Notes: generated by a model not told the origin, from the letters alone. Positions 24,994-32,274 are shown, numbered from the stretch's first letter. The stretch: 64,000 bases of DNA from Sphingomonas ginkgonis (GCF_003970925.1 NZ_RWJF01000001.1:676501-740500), one strand, 5' to 3'. Translations and numbers: made by a program.

Positions 24994-26466
24994 CGATGGC
25001 ATGAACGCGACCCCGTTATTGCTTAGAACCTTGAATATCCCGGTCTCGTCCGCAACAGTCTTAAGATAACCGCAACGATAAAGCTCGTAAGTTAACATCC
25101 AATATCGGTGACGATCATGGATGTCTGGCGCACCTATTATGCGCCGAGCAAAGGGCAAGATTGCCTTTCTCTGACCAGTGTCCGAAAACCGAAAAGCTGT
25201 CAAAATCGCGAGGCAGTCAAGACTTTCAACGCATTTGCGCACTGTTTCGTCCGGCAGTGAGCCGCCGATCAAGTCAATATAATACATAGCCCAGCAGGCA
25301 AGATCCGTGCGATCACGTGAAACACTGTCCTCGAGGATCGAGAGTAGTTTCTCTTGAAGTATCAATCGACCTGACCGATTTGCTGCGTTTAGCATAAACG
25401 GGAGTAGGGCCGGAACGATCGAAGGAAACCTCGATACAAGTAATAAGCCATACTCAACCACAACGCTATCTGTCCAATAGTGCCTATCCTTACTTGCGAG
25501 TGCGCGATAGGCATACTTCAAGCCGTTCGGATCACCTGAGATCTCGAATAGAAGCAGTGCGAAGTCAATAAAGTCGACGGCTGCTCCCGGCCTTACCGGC
25601 TCATCTAAAACCCGTATTTTCCGTCGTATCTGCAGGACCCAGTCAGGGGACACAGAATGCGGTAGGTCGGAAAAGCGCGTTTTGGAGTGATTTAAAGTCA
25701 GTTTGAATTTAGCAAGCGCGCGTTCTAAATCGCGAACAAACCGACGCGCCTCCTCGATAGTTGTGCAGAATGCCGTGTAGTCGTCTATATAACGATGAAA
25801 GAGGTAGCCCTTTAGATCTTCGTCCACTTTCTCCAAAACAATCTCGGCGAATATGTTGGACGTTCCCGGTCCAACGGCTATTCCATTAGTTTCACGTCTT
25901 TTGCAGAATTGAAGCGCGTTATCTAGGTCGTTGTACCATAGCGGCTGCTTTATAGTCGACTTGGCAGTCTTTATTCCTACAAGTGCCCACGGTATCGAAT
26001 GTGTGTACAAGCTACCAAAAAAGTTCGCGATGTCTGCCTTAACTAAGACTTTTGCGCCGAAGCTCTCACGGATATGTCCTAGTGTTCTAGTCTGCCATTC
26101 TCCGTAGTTCATCACCACAATTCGGCCGTCCGGGTGGCGCCGTGGTCTGATCCGGCTCTTGGTATTGTGACAGATGTGCTCCAGGCCGGCCCAATGGGCG
26201 TGGATCAGATCAACGAGTCGCCCATATGCTGATGGATGCGGAATTGACGTAATGCGAAGCTGTCCGTCGGCGCGAGTTTGGCCAAGCTCCACGGAGTCAT
26301 AGCCTGGCTTCGGGTTTGAGTTTGGCGCACCTGCGAATTGACCTACGATTGTAAGAGTCAAATCTTGCGACGTGAGCAGTGGGGGCAACTCATCCGCGCT
26401 TTTACGTTGCCTCGGAAGGTAGTTCGCCTGCAGTAGCGAGGTTGCAGCGGCTTGAGCGGTAAGCAG
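24985..26466 (-). CDS. Abi/UG-type reverse transcriptase, candidate antiphage RT
   Basis: 493 residues if translation starts at CTG 26466. An N-terminal motif NYLPRQRKSADELPPLLTS resembles the ELPP-x-FT block of Abi-like RTs. Polymerase motifs follow: A, VLVKADIANFFGSLYTHSIPWAL; B, GIAVGPGTSNIFAEIVLE; C, HRYIDDYTAF with the catalytic YIDD; D, KLTLNHSKTRF. The last 220 residues are helical, as in UG/Abi RTs whose C-terminal repeats replace RNase H or maturase domains. Base composition is far lower in GC than neighbours, indicating transfer. AGGAG lies five bases before the CTG; the first conventional start, TTG 26388, falls inside the ELPP motif. Preceded by a small winged-helix gene. No maturase, integrase or retron RNA is seen, so defence is more likely than mobility. 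Confidence 0.85.
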   Translation of the reverse strand: MLTAQAAATSLLQANYLPRQRKSADELPPLLTSQDLTLTIVGQFAGAPNSNPKPGYDSVELGQTRADGQLRITSIPHPSAYGRLVDLIHAHWAGLEHICHNTKSRIRPRRHPDGRIVVMNYGEWQTRTLGHIRESFGAKVLVKADIANFFGSLYTHSIPWALVGIKTAKSTIKQPLWYNDLDNALQFCKRRETNGIAVGPGTSNIFAEIVLEKVDEDLKGYLFHRYIDDYTAFCTTIEEARRFVRDLERALAKFKLTLNHSKTRFSDLPHSVSPDWVLQIRRKIRVLDEPVRPGAAVDFIDFALLLFEISGDPNGLKYAYRALASKDRHYWTDSVVVEYGLLLVSRFPSIVPALLPFMLNAANRSGRLILQEKLLSILEDSVSRDRTDLACWAMYYIDLIGGSLPDETVRKCVESLDCLAILTAFRFSDTGQRKAILPFARRIIGAPDIHDRHRYWMLTYELYRCGYLKTVADETGIFKVLSNNGVAFMPSLA

Positions 26467-26490
26467 AAAGACTCCTATCTGGAACTCGGC

Positions 26491-26724
26491 CTAAAGCAAA
26501 AACCAAGTGCGGCCTGCACCTTTCTTTCTAAGCTTTCCCTCCATTTGTAACTGCTGGCCAGCCCACCTCATCGCATACTGCCAAGTGTAAAAGAGGTTCC
26601 CGGAAGAACGAAGTTCCGCTTCGTGATTGTCCCAGATGTGCTTTGCAATCTGCGGTACCGTGGCTGGGCCGCTGCTCTGAAGTGCATCGACGACCCACAC
26701 TTTCAGGTCGGAACTTGTTGCCAT
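26491..26724 (-). CDS. small winged-helix DNA-binding protein paired with the RT
   Basis: 77 residues from ATG 26724, with TTGGAG seven bases upstream. The layout VWVVDALQSSGPATVPQIAKHIWD, then SSGNLFYTWQYAMRWAGQQLQ and a C-terminal GKLRKKGAGRTWFLL is that of a winged helix with a beta-hairpin wing. It lies upstream of the RT on the same strand and in the same reading frame, separated by one TAG stop and 24 bases to the proposed RT start. It may be a repressor or sensor for the RT. A run of 12 C residues lies 24 bases upstream of the ATG. Confidence 0.75.
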   Translation of the reverse strand: MATSSDLKVWVVDALQSSGPATVPQIAKHIWDNHEAELRSSGNLFYTWQYAMRWAGQQLQMEGKLRKKGAGRTWFLL

Positions 26725-26747
26725 TGAGTTCTCCAATTAGACAGAGC

Positions 26748-26759
26748 GGGGGGGGGGGG
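26748..26759 (-). repeat. homopolymer: 12 C residues upstream of the winged-helix/RT genes
   Basis: Twelve consecutive G on the plus strand (C on the minus strand) start 24 bases before the winged-helix ATG. The run lies where core promoter spacing or the 5' leader would be. Long homopolymers slip during replication and often drive on/off expression. It marks the right boundary of the AT-rich island. Confidence 0.85.
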
Positions 26760-26803
26760 CGGCGGAACTTACTTTAGCTCCTTAAGGGGTCGTGGCAGAG
26801 TAG

Positions 26804-27877
26804 TCACTCCGCCGCCACCCCGGCGGCCGAGAACATGTCCCCGTCGCTCGCGCCGTCTCCGGACGCCGCTTCCGCCGCGTCGTTGGCAACGCCGGCCTTG
26901 GCCTTCTGGCGGCGGTCGAAATTGTCCCAGACCTGGTTCCAGTTCCCGCGCGTGGCGGCCTTGCTGTACTCGGTCGCGCGGGTCTCGAAGAAGTTGGCGT
27001 GCTCGACGCCGTTCAAGAGCGGGGCGAGCCAGGGGAGCGGGTGCTCGTCGACCATGTAGATCGGCTTCAGGCCGAGCTGGCCGAGGCGCCAGTCGGCGAT
27101 GTAGCGGATATACTTCTTGATCGCCTTGGGGGTCATTCCCTCGACCGGACCCATCTCGAACGCGAGGTCGATGAAATTGTCCTCGAGCCGGACGGTCTTC
27201 TGGCAGGCGTCGATGATGTCGTCCTGGACCGAGCGGGTGAGGCAGTCGCGCTCCTTGACGAAGGCGTGGAAGAGGCGGGTGATGCCCTCGCAGTGGAGGC
27301 TCTCGTCGCGGACCGACCAGCTGACGATCTGCCCCATGCCCTTCATCTTGTTGAAGCGCGGGAAGTTCATCAGCATCGCGAAGCTGGCGAACAGCTGCAG
27401 CCCCTCGGTGAAGCCGCCGAACATGGCGAGCGTCTTGGCGATGTCCTCGTCGGTGTCGACGCCGAAGGTCGAGAGATAGTCGTGCTTGTCCTTCATCTCC
27501 TTGTACTGGAGGAAGGCGCTGTATTCGCTCTCGGGCATGCCGATCGTGTCGAGGAGGTGCGAGTAGGCGGCGATGTGCACCGTCTCCATGTTGGAGAAGG
27601 CGGTCAGCATCATCTTGATTTCGGTCGGCTTGAACACGCGGCCGTACTTGTCGTGGTAGCAGTCCTGCACCTCGACGTCGGCCTGGGTGAAGAAGCGGAA
27701 GATCTGGGTGAGGAGGTTGCGCTCGTGCGGGGAGAGCTTCTGCGCCCAGTCGCGGCAGTCCTCGCCCAAGGGCACTTCCTCGGGCATCCAGTGGATCTGC
27801 TGCTGGCGCTTCCAGTACTCGAACGCCCAGGGATATTCGAACGGCTTGTAGGTCTTGGAGGCTTGGAGGAGGGGCAT
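26804..27877 (-). CDS. nrdB: NrdB, class I ribonucleotide reductase beta subunit
   Basis: 357 residues. All metal ligands and the radical Tyr fit the NrdB pattern: Asp67, Glu98 and His101 in NMETVHIAAY, Tyr105 as the radical residue, a second Glu in GFTEGLQLF and Glu/His in RDESLHCEG. It provides the diiron-tyrosyl cofactor for NrdA, making dNTPs. The tail (GDGASDGDMFSAAG) is Asp-rich and lacks the typical conserved end. nrdA is not in the window. It starts three bases after the preceding small membrane-protein gene, so it shares an operon with a PepSY-type gene set. Confidence 0.96.
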   Translation of the reverse strand: MPLLQASKTYKPFEYPWAFEYWKRQQQIHWMPEEVPLGEDCRDWAQKLSPHERNLLTQIFRFFTQADVEVQDCYHDKYGRVFKPTEIKMMLTAFSNMETVHIAAYSHLLDTIGMPESEYSAFLQYKEMKDKHDYLSTFGVDTDEDIAKTLAMFGGFTEGLQLFASFAMLMNFPRFNKMKGMGQIVSWSVRDESLHCEGITRLFHAFVKERDCLTRSVQDDIIDACQKTVRLEDNFIDLAFEMGPVEGMTPKAIKKYIRYIADWRLGQLGLKPIYMVDEHPLPWLAPLLNGVEHANFFETRATEYSKAATRGNWNQVWDNFDRRQKAKAGVANDAAEAASGDGASDGDMFSAAGVAAE

Positions 27878-27880
27878 GGA

Positions 27881-28237
27881 TTAGGCTCCTTTGAGCGAGA
27901 TGAAGGCGGCGGCGGTAAGGACGGCGGCGACGACGAGGGTGGTGAGCGCGATGGCCTTGCGGTTTTTCGCGCGCTGCTCCTCGGTATCGAGGCGGGGCAG
28001 CTCCTCGCGGCGGGAATAGACCAGGAGCTGGCCGATCAGCATCGGAAAGACGCCCGGCGCCTTGCGGAAGGCGGCGAAGGCGGGGAGCCCGGCCGCGCCG
28101 GCGAGCTGGGCGAGGAACAGCGCGACGCCGACGACGAACAGCGCGACTCCGGTCCACTGGACCCAGTTGAACGGGCGCAGCGGCTTGCCCTGAACGGTCG
28201 CGGCAAGCGGATCGTAGCTGGACTGGCGGTAGGTCAC
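27881..28237 (-). CDS. small two- to three-helix membrane protein
   Basis: 118 residues starting at GTG 28237 with GGGAGG before it. Helices at about residues 27-50, 60-75 (weak) and 95-112, with charged loops (YSRREELPRLDTEEQRAKNRK). No family is recognised. The GTG overlaps the stop of the upstream 76-residue gene by four bases, and its own stop is three bases before nrdB, showing tight operon packing. Confidence 0.65.
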   Translation of the reverse strand: MTYRQSSYDPLAATVQGKPLRPFNWVQWTGVALFVVGVALFLAQLAGAAGLPAFAAFRKAPGVFPMLIGQLLVYSRREELPRLDTEEQRAKNRKAIALTTLVVAAVLTAAAFISLKGA

Positions 28238-28464
28238 CGCACCTCCCCCGTGCTGTTGAAGTCGTAGGGCTTGGTCGTGGCGTAGGCGATCGCGAAGCCG
28301 GCGAGGATGAGGCCGAAGGCGGCGGCCATGGTGCCGGCGATGAGCAGGGCTTCGCCGCGCTTCTCGTCGGTCTTGCGCGCGGCGATGCCGAGGCCGAGCG
28401 CGGCGAGCCCGCCGAGCAGCATCAGCGCGCCGAACACGACGAACAGGATGTTGGCGCCGCTCAC
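28234..28464 (-). CDS. small two-helix membrane protein
   Basis: 76 residues with two glycine/alanine-rich helices (ILFVVFGALMLLGGLAALGLG and LLIAGTMAAAFGLILAGFAIA) joined by a charged loop ARKTDEKRGE. Probable inner-membrane hairpin. Function unknown. Its stop overlaps the next gene's GTG start by four bases, and it follows the lipoprotein gene by three bases. Confidence 0.65.
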   Translation of the reverse strand: MSGANILFVVFGALMLLGGLAALGLGIAARKTDEKRGEALLIAGTMAAAFGLILAGFAIAYATTKPYDFNSTGEVR

Positions 28465-28467
28465 CGC

Positions 28468-28776
28468 TCACCGCTCGCGGACCCGGACGATGCGATCGCG
28501 GGTCACGACATGGCCCTTGCGCGCGCCAACCCCGAACACGACGATGCCGAGGAAATAGCCGAAGTCGTACCAGCCGCCGTCGTTGGGAACGGCGTAGATG
28601 GCGGCGCGAGGGTCGAACAGGCTGATCACCCAGGCGACCGGGAAGATGAAGCCGTGCCACAGGCCGAGCAGGAAGCCCGGCGCGCCCGGCGCGACCGCGC
28701 TCGCCGCCTCGCGTGCGCAGGCGGCGAGGAGGAGCGCGGGGGCCAAGAGGGCGAGCGGGGCGGCGCGGCGGCTCAT
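28468..28776 (-). CDS. small lipoprotein with two hydrophobic segments
   Basis: 102 residues. A lipobox LLAAC puts the lipidated Cys at residue 20. The remainder has FLLGLWHGFIFPVAWVISLFDPRAAIYAVPNDGGWYDFGYFLGIVVFG, resembling small conserved proteins annotated only as hypothetical. Its start overlaps the PepSY gene stop by four bases (ATGA), so the two are translationally coupled. Confidence 0.7.
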   Translation of the reverse strand: MSRRAAPLALLAPALLLAACAREAASAVAPGAPGFLLGLWHGFIFPVAWVISLFDPRAAIYAVPNDGGWYDFGYFLGIVVFGVGARKGHVVTRDRIVRVRER

Positions 28777-29183
28777 CGCCAGAAGAAGCGCTCCCGCGCG
28801 GTCGGGTTGGGGAGCCGCTTCAGCCGGCCGGTGTAGAGCTGGACATACATCCACATGCCCGACACCGAGAAGAAGACCAGCGCGGCGCCGGAGAGGAGGG
28901 AGAGGACCATCCCGACGATCCCGAACTGCTCGCCCGAGTGAAGCTCGGTCACGAAGTGGATGACCTGGCGCAGCCGACTCTGCGGCGGACGCTGGCCGGC
29001 GGCGGCGGGCGGCGGGCCCTCGCGCTCCCGAACCTGCGGCGCGCCGGGCGCGGCGGGCGCGGCGGCGGGACGCGGCTGGCCCTGGGCGTAGATGCGCCCG
29101 CCCTGGACGACGACCCCGGTGACGGCGATCCACAGCATGAACAGGCCGAAGAGAACGGATGTCCAGCGGTGCCACTTACGCAT
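28773..29183 (-). CDS. PepSY-associated membrane protein
   Basis: 136 residues from ATG 29183 with AAGGAG six bases upstream. A first helix after MRKWHRWTSVLFGLFMLW, a proline/alanine-rich loop, then VIHFVTELHSGEQFGIVGMVLSLLSGAALVFFSVSGMWMYVQL gives the two-helix core of PepSY_TM proteins, with His residues that could bind heme or iron. Such proteins go with siderophore or ferric uptake. The perfect palindrome at 29195-29215 just upstream fits iron control. Confidence 0.78.
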   Translation of the reverse strand: MRKWHRWTSVLFGLFMLWIAVTGVVVQGGRIYAQGQPRPAAAPAAPGAPQVREREGPPPAAAGQRPPQSRLRQVIHFVTELHSGEQFGIVGMVLSLLSGAALVFFSVSGMWMYVQLYTGRLKRLPNPTARERFFWR

Positions 29184-29194
29184 GCAATGCTCCT

Positions 29195-29215
29195 TGTTGC
29201 GAATGGTTCGCAACA
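29195..29215 (-). promoter_or_regulatory. perfect palindrome, candidate Fur/iron-response box
   Basis: Half-sites TGTTGCGAA and TTCGCAACA flank TGG, a perfect 9+3+9 dyad. The pattern TGCGAA-3-TTCGCA resembles alphaproteobacterial Fur-type sites. It lies 11 bases upstream of the start of the PepSY gene, where binding would block transcription or initiation. Binding protein not shown. Confidence 0.6.
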
Positions 29216-29865
29216 GGAGAAAGCCGAACCGGCGCCGGGATGCAAGGGGCAGGAGTCAGCCGCGCGTAAGCCACGGAGGCACCGAGCGGCGTCCGCATCC
29301 TGCTCCAGCGCTGTCCCGTATCTGCCCGCATGGCCCTTCCGCTTATCCCCCGACTCAGCCCGTCGCTCACTGTAACCGCGAACCGGCATCGCTCTAGGCG
29401 GAATCTGCTCGGGCAGCACAAAGTTGGGGATATTTCGTCACCATATATAGGGGATATGTGAGCAGATTGCCACGACATGTGCCGTTAGTCTCGGTGAGGC
29501 GAAACGATCGCCAGACCGGGTCATCTTACGCGATGTTCCTGATATGTTCTCGTAGCGGATCGCCATGGCCGGCGCCAAGACCGACGGCCGGACGAACCGC
29601 TGCCGTGAATGATTGGCAAATATCCTGACGGAGACGAACCGACGGGAGCCTTGGCGAGGGTCGAACCGTTTCCATCGGGTGCGACATCGCTGCGGGCCGA
29701 GGTTCAGCAGAGACCTTCAACCGATAAAGCGAACAATTACAATTATTTAACAAGCACTGTTCGTCCCGAGTCTGAGGCAACTCCCCGTGTTTGGCGGTGG
29801 TTGCCCTTGCCGGGACGGGACAGGCCGGGCAGCGCGCGCGCCCTGCGATCATAGGAGAAACCATT
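29216..29865. other. 650-base intergenic region without a supported gene
   Basis: No open frame here has convincing codon use or family similarity. GC falls around 29400-29500 and near 29740. An inverted repeat AATCTGCTC (29402-29410) / GAGCAGATT (29460-29468) encloses two direct copies of GGGGATAT (29427 and 29450). AGGAG at about 29853 is the ribosome site of the next gene. The segment separates a minus-strand operon from a plus-strand gene and should hold both promoters. Confidence 0.6.
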
Positions 29866-31440
29866 TTGGATATGGCCCGGGGCCAGGTGGCCCCCGTCGG
29901 CATCGACTATCGGGTCGGGACCCACTGGTGGGAGAAGCGCAGCTTCGCGCTGCTGCTGATGGTGCTGGCCGCGGTGCCGCTGCTCTATCCAACCGTTCCC
30001 CCGCTGCTCGACCTCCCGTCGCACATGGCGCGCTACCGGGTCGAGCTCGACGGCGCGCAGTCAGCGCTCCTCTCGCGCTACTACACGTTCCACTGGACGC
30101 TGATCGGCAATCTTGGGGTCGACCTGCTGGTCTGGCCGCTCGGCAAGCTGCTCGGGCTCGAGCCGGCGGTGAAGCTGATCACCCTGTCGATCCCGCTGCT
30201 CACCGCCGCGGGGCTGTTGTGGATCGCGCGCGAGATCCACGGGCGGCTGCCGCCGACCGCCGCGCTGGCGCTGCCCTTCGCCTACGGCCAGCCCTTCCTC
30301 TACGGCTTCGTCAACTATGCGCTGGGCATGGGGCTGGCGTTCCTCGCCTTTGCGCTGTGGCTGCGGCTGGAGCGGCTCGGCCGGCAGCGGCTGCGGGCGG
30401 CGCTGTTCGTCCCGATCAGCCTCGCGATCTGGGTCTGCCACATGTACGGCTGGGGCCTGCTCGGGCTGATGGTGTTCGGGTCGCAGGCGGTCCGCCGCCA
30501 CGACCAGGAGCGGCCGTGGTGGCAGGCGCTGTGGCGCGCCGGGCTCGACTGCCTGCCGCTCGCCGCGCCGCTGCTGCCGATGCTGCTGTGGCGCGAGAAC
30601 GGGCTCGGCAAGACCGAGAACTGGGGCGCCTATCTCAAGGCGATCTACATCGGCCAGGCGCTCCACGACCGTTCGCGGCTGATCGACATGGGCTCGATGG
30701 CGCTGCTGATCGTGGCGAGCGGCGCGCTGCTCGCGTGGCGCGGCGGGCTCGCCCTCTCGCGCACGCTGGCGGCGAGCGCGGTGCTGCTGCTGGTCGCCTT
30801 CATCGCTCTCCCGCAGAAGGTGTTCGGCTCGGACTTCGCCGACGAGCGGATCGTCCCGGCGCTGTGCGCGATCGCGTTGCTCTGCCTGCGCCCGCGGGCG
30901 GGCAGCAGCGCGCGGGCGATGAACCTGGTGGCGATCGGCTCGCTCGCCTTCTACCTGTTCCGGATCGGGGTGGTCACCACCAGCCTCGCGGTCACCGCGC
31001 AGGCCCAGAACGCCGACCTTCGCGCGCTCGACCGGGTGCCGGAGGGGTCGCGCGTGCTGTCCTTCGTCTACAATTATTGCGGGCACGAGGGTTTCCCGCT
31101 GCCGCGCAACAACCACCTCAACTCGATGACGGTGGTGCGACGGAGCGGCTTCGCCAACGACATCTGGGACATGCCAGGGGCCAAGCTGCTGACGATCAAG
31201 CCGATGGAGGCCGAGCCCAACCGCGCCGATCCCTCGCAAGTGACGCTGGCGCCGGGCTGCCAGAAGGACTGGCCGGCGACCGCCAAGGAGGTGGTCCCGC
31301 GGTTCCGGACCGCGCGGTTCGACGCCTTCGACTATCTCTGGCTGATCGACTTCCCCTCGCTCGACCCGCGGCTGCTGCCGCCCGGCGCGACCCCGGTCTA
31401 CCGCTCGCCCGGCGCGATCCTCTACCGCCTGCATCGCTGA
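29866..31440 (+). CDS. polytopic membrane protein, possible GT-C-type glycosyltransferase
   Basis: About 524 residues with 10-12 predicted helices. The first loop LLDLPSHMARYRVELDG, after helix 1, has the Asp-containing position of GT-C glycosyltransferases; YYTFHWTLIGNLGVDLLVW follows. A soluble C-terminal domain of about 130 residues begins near RALDRVPEGSRVLSF. GT-C enzymes move sugars from lipid carriers on the periplasmic side; this assignment is tentative. TTG 29866 lies eight bases after AGGAG; ATG 29872 is the alternative. Confidence 0.6.
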   Translation: MDMARGQVAPVGIDYRVGTHWWEKRSFALLLMVLAAVPLLYPTVPPLLDLPSHMARYRVELDGAQSALLSRYYTFHWTLIGNLGVDLLVWPLGKLLGLEPAVKLITLSIPLLTAAGLLWIAREIHGRLPPTAALALPFAYGQPFLYGFVNYALGMGLAFLAFALWLRLERLGRQRLRAALFVPISLAIWVCHMYGWGLLGLMVFGSQAVRRHDQERPWWQALWRAGLDCLPLAAPLLPMLLWRENGLGKTENWGAYLKAIYIGQALHDRSRLIDMGSMALLIVASGALLAWRGGLALSRTLAASAVLLLVAFIALPQKVFGSDFADERIVPALCAIALLCLRPRAGSSARAMNLVAIGSLAFYLFRIGVVTTSLAVTAQAQNADLRALDRVPEGSRVLSFVYNYCGHEGFPLPRNNHLNSMTVVRRSGFANDIWDMPGAKLLTIKPMEAEPNRADPSQVTLAPGCQKDWPATAKEVVPRFRTARFDAFDYLWLIDFPSLDPRLLPPGATPVYRSPGAILYRLHR

Positions 31441-31504
31441 GCGGACCCGAAGCGGGCCGTCCGGCGTTGCTTCGGGCAAGTCGGGGGTGGGTGAGGAGAG
31501 TCAG

Positions 31505-31804
31505 ATGCTTGCCTTGCTGCTTGCCGCCGGAATGGTCGCCGCTCCGCCCGTGGGCGCGACCCCGCAGCCGGTGTCGGTCAACCCCTACGCAAACGAGCTG
31601 TTCGACCGCGATCCCGCGCTGAAGAACTGGGCGACCCAGGTCTACGATACCGGCCACAAAGGCTGGCTGACGACCTTCGAGGCGCAGCGCGCGCTGGCCG
31701 CCTTCAAGGAGATCGCCGACGGCGACCATGACGGGCGGGTCACGGTCGCCGAATATGAGGAAGCGAAGCGGTTCATCGCCGCGCGCTGGGCGCTCGGCAA
31801 CTAG
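31505..31804 (+). CDS. exported EF-hand protein
   Basis: 99 residues. A short signal peptide (MLALLLAAGMVAAPPVGA) is followed by one helical pair and a canonical calcium loop DGDHDGRVTVAE within DGDHDGRVTVAEYEEAKRF. A preceding DTGHKGWLTTFE loop is a weaker EF-hand lacking acidic residues. Probably a periplasmic calcium-binding protein. ATG 31505 has GAGGAG upstream. Convergent with the ACT gene, four bases apart. Confidence 0.78.
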   Translation: MLALLLAAGMVAAPPVGATPQPVSVNPYANELFDRDPALKNWATQVYDTGHKGWLTTFEAQRALAAFKEIADGDHDGRVTVAEYEEAKRFIAARWALGN

Positions 31805-31808
31805 CCGC

Positions 31809-32069
31809 TCAGACCGCGGCGCCGGCCTCGGTCGGGCGCATGTCGATCCGGCCCATGATCTCGTCCATGCTCTCCAGCTCGCCGAGCAGGGGCATGTAGT
31901 GGAACGGGTCGGACGGGCCGCCGAGATTGAGGTGCAGCGTCGAGGCATGCCGCGCGAAGGTCGGGATGACCCGGATCGAGCGGATGTAGCAGCCGTGACG
32001 GCCGACGCAGTCGAGGATCTGCGGGACGGTCTGTTCGCCGGGCTGGAAGTCGATGGTCAGGCTGGCCAT
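31809..32069 (-). CDS. stand-alone ACT-domain protein (IlvM/IlvN-like)
   Basis: 86 residues from ATG 32069 with GGAG upstream. The order FQPGEQTVPQILDCVGRHGCYIRSIRVIP, then STLHLNLGGP and MPLLGELESMDEIMGRIDM gives the beta-alpha-beta-beta-alpha-beta ACT fold seen in small regulatory subunits of acetolactate synthase. No large subunit is next to it. Upstream are an attenuator terminator (32106-32138) and a leader peptide (32167-32274) rich in Val and Leu, which suggests expression rises when branched-chain amino acids are scarce. Confidence 0.7.
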   Translation of the reverse strand: MASLTIDFQPGEQTVPQILDCVGRHGCYIRSIRVIPTFARHASTLHLNLGGPSDPFHYMPLLGELESMDEIMGRIDMRPTEAGAAV

Positions 32070-32105
32070 GGGTCTTGCTCCTTCGTTCGCGCTGGTCGTG
32101 GGCAA

Positions 32106-32138
32106 TAAAAAACCCGCTTCGGGCTGGCCGGAGCGGGT
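32106..32138 (-). terminator. attenuator terminator in the leader of the ACT gene
   Basis: Minus-strand hairpin ACCCGCT-C-CGG / CCG-A-AGCGGGT is followed by six T. It lies between the leader peptide stop and the ACT gene start. Its 5' arm, CCCGCTCCG, is also complementary to CGGAGCGGG in the leader-peptide coding region (32183-32191), giving the two exclusive structures needed for attenuation. Confidence 0.75.
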
Positions 32139-32166
32139 GGTGAGCTCTTCTTCCTGGCTGGATCAG

Positions 32167-32274
32167 CTAGTCAGAGGCGGCTCCCGCTCCGTCGACGAGA
32201 CGTACGCGTACGCCCGCCGCCGCAAGGAGCGCGGTCGCGGACATGATGGTCGGGCGACGATCGGTCATCGACAT
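32167..32274 (-). CDS. candidate leader peptide for attenuation of the ACT gene
   Basis: 35 residues, MSMTDRRPTIMSATALL through VRVRLVDGAGAASD, starting at ATG 32274 with AAAGGAG upstream. The control region around codons 16-27 has Leu-Leu and Val-Arg-Val-Arg-Leu-Val, using CTT, GTA and CGT, which are rare in this GC-rich sequence. Stalling there leaves the pre-emptor CGGAGCGGG free to pair with the terminator's 5' arm; a ribosome reaching the TAG covers it and lets the terminator form. No protein function is expected. Confidence 0.65.
   Translation of the reverse strand: MSMTDRRPTIMSATALLAAAGVRVRLVDGAGAASD

Larger units (their letters stand above)
24990..26760. other. AT-rich horizontally acquired island (RT plus winged-helix gene)
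   Basis: GC content drops sharply inside this block: for example 25681-25740 has 23 G+C in 60 bases, whereas flanking lines usually exceed 40. The left edge coincides with the end of the GFA gene and the right edge with a run of 12 G just after nrdB. No inverted repeats, integrase or target-site duplication was found at the edges. It carries only the RT and the small winged-helix gene. Confidence 0.8.

Noticed and set aside
26389..26490. Possible retron-type RNA (msr-msd) between winged-helix and RT genes
   Set aside because: Only about 100 bases, no long hairpin, and the RT frame runs open through it and encodes a conserved RT motif.
24985..26760. Transposon or integron carrying the RT island
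   Set aside because: No transposase, integrase, terminal inverted repeat or clear target duplication at either edge.
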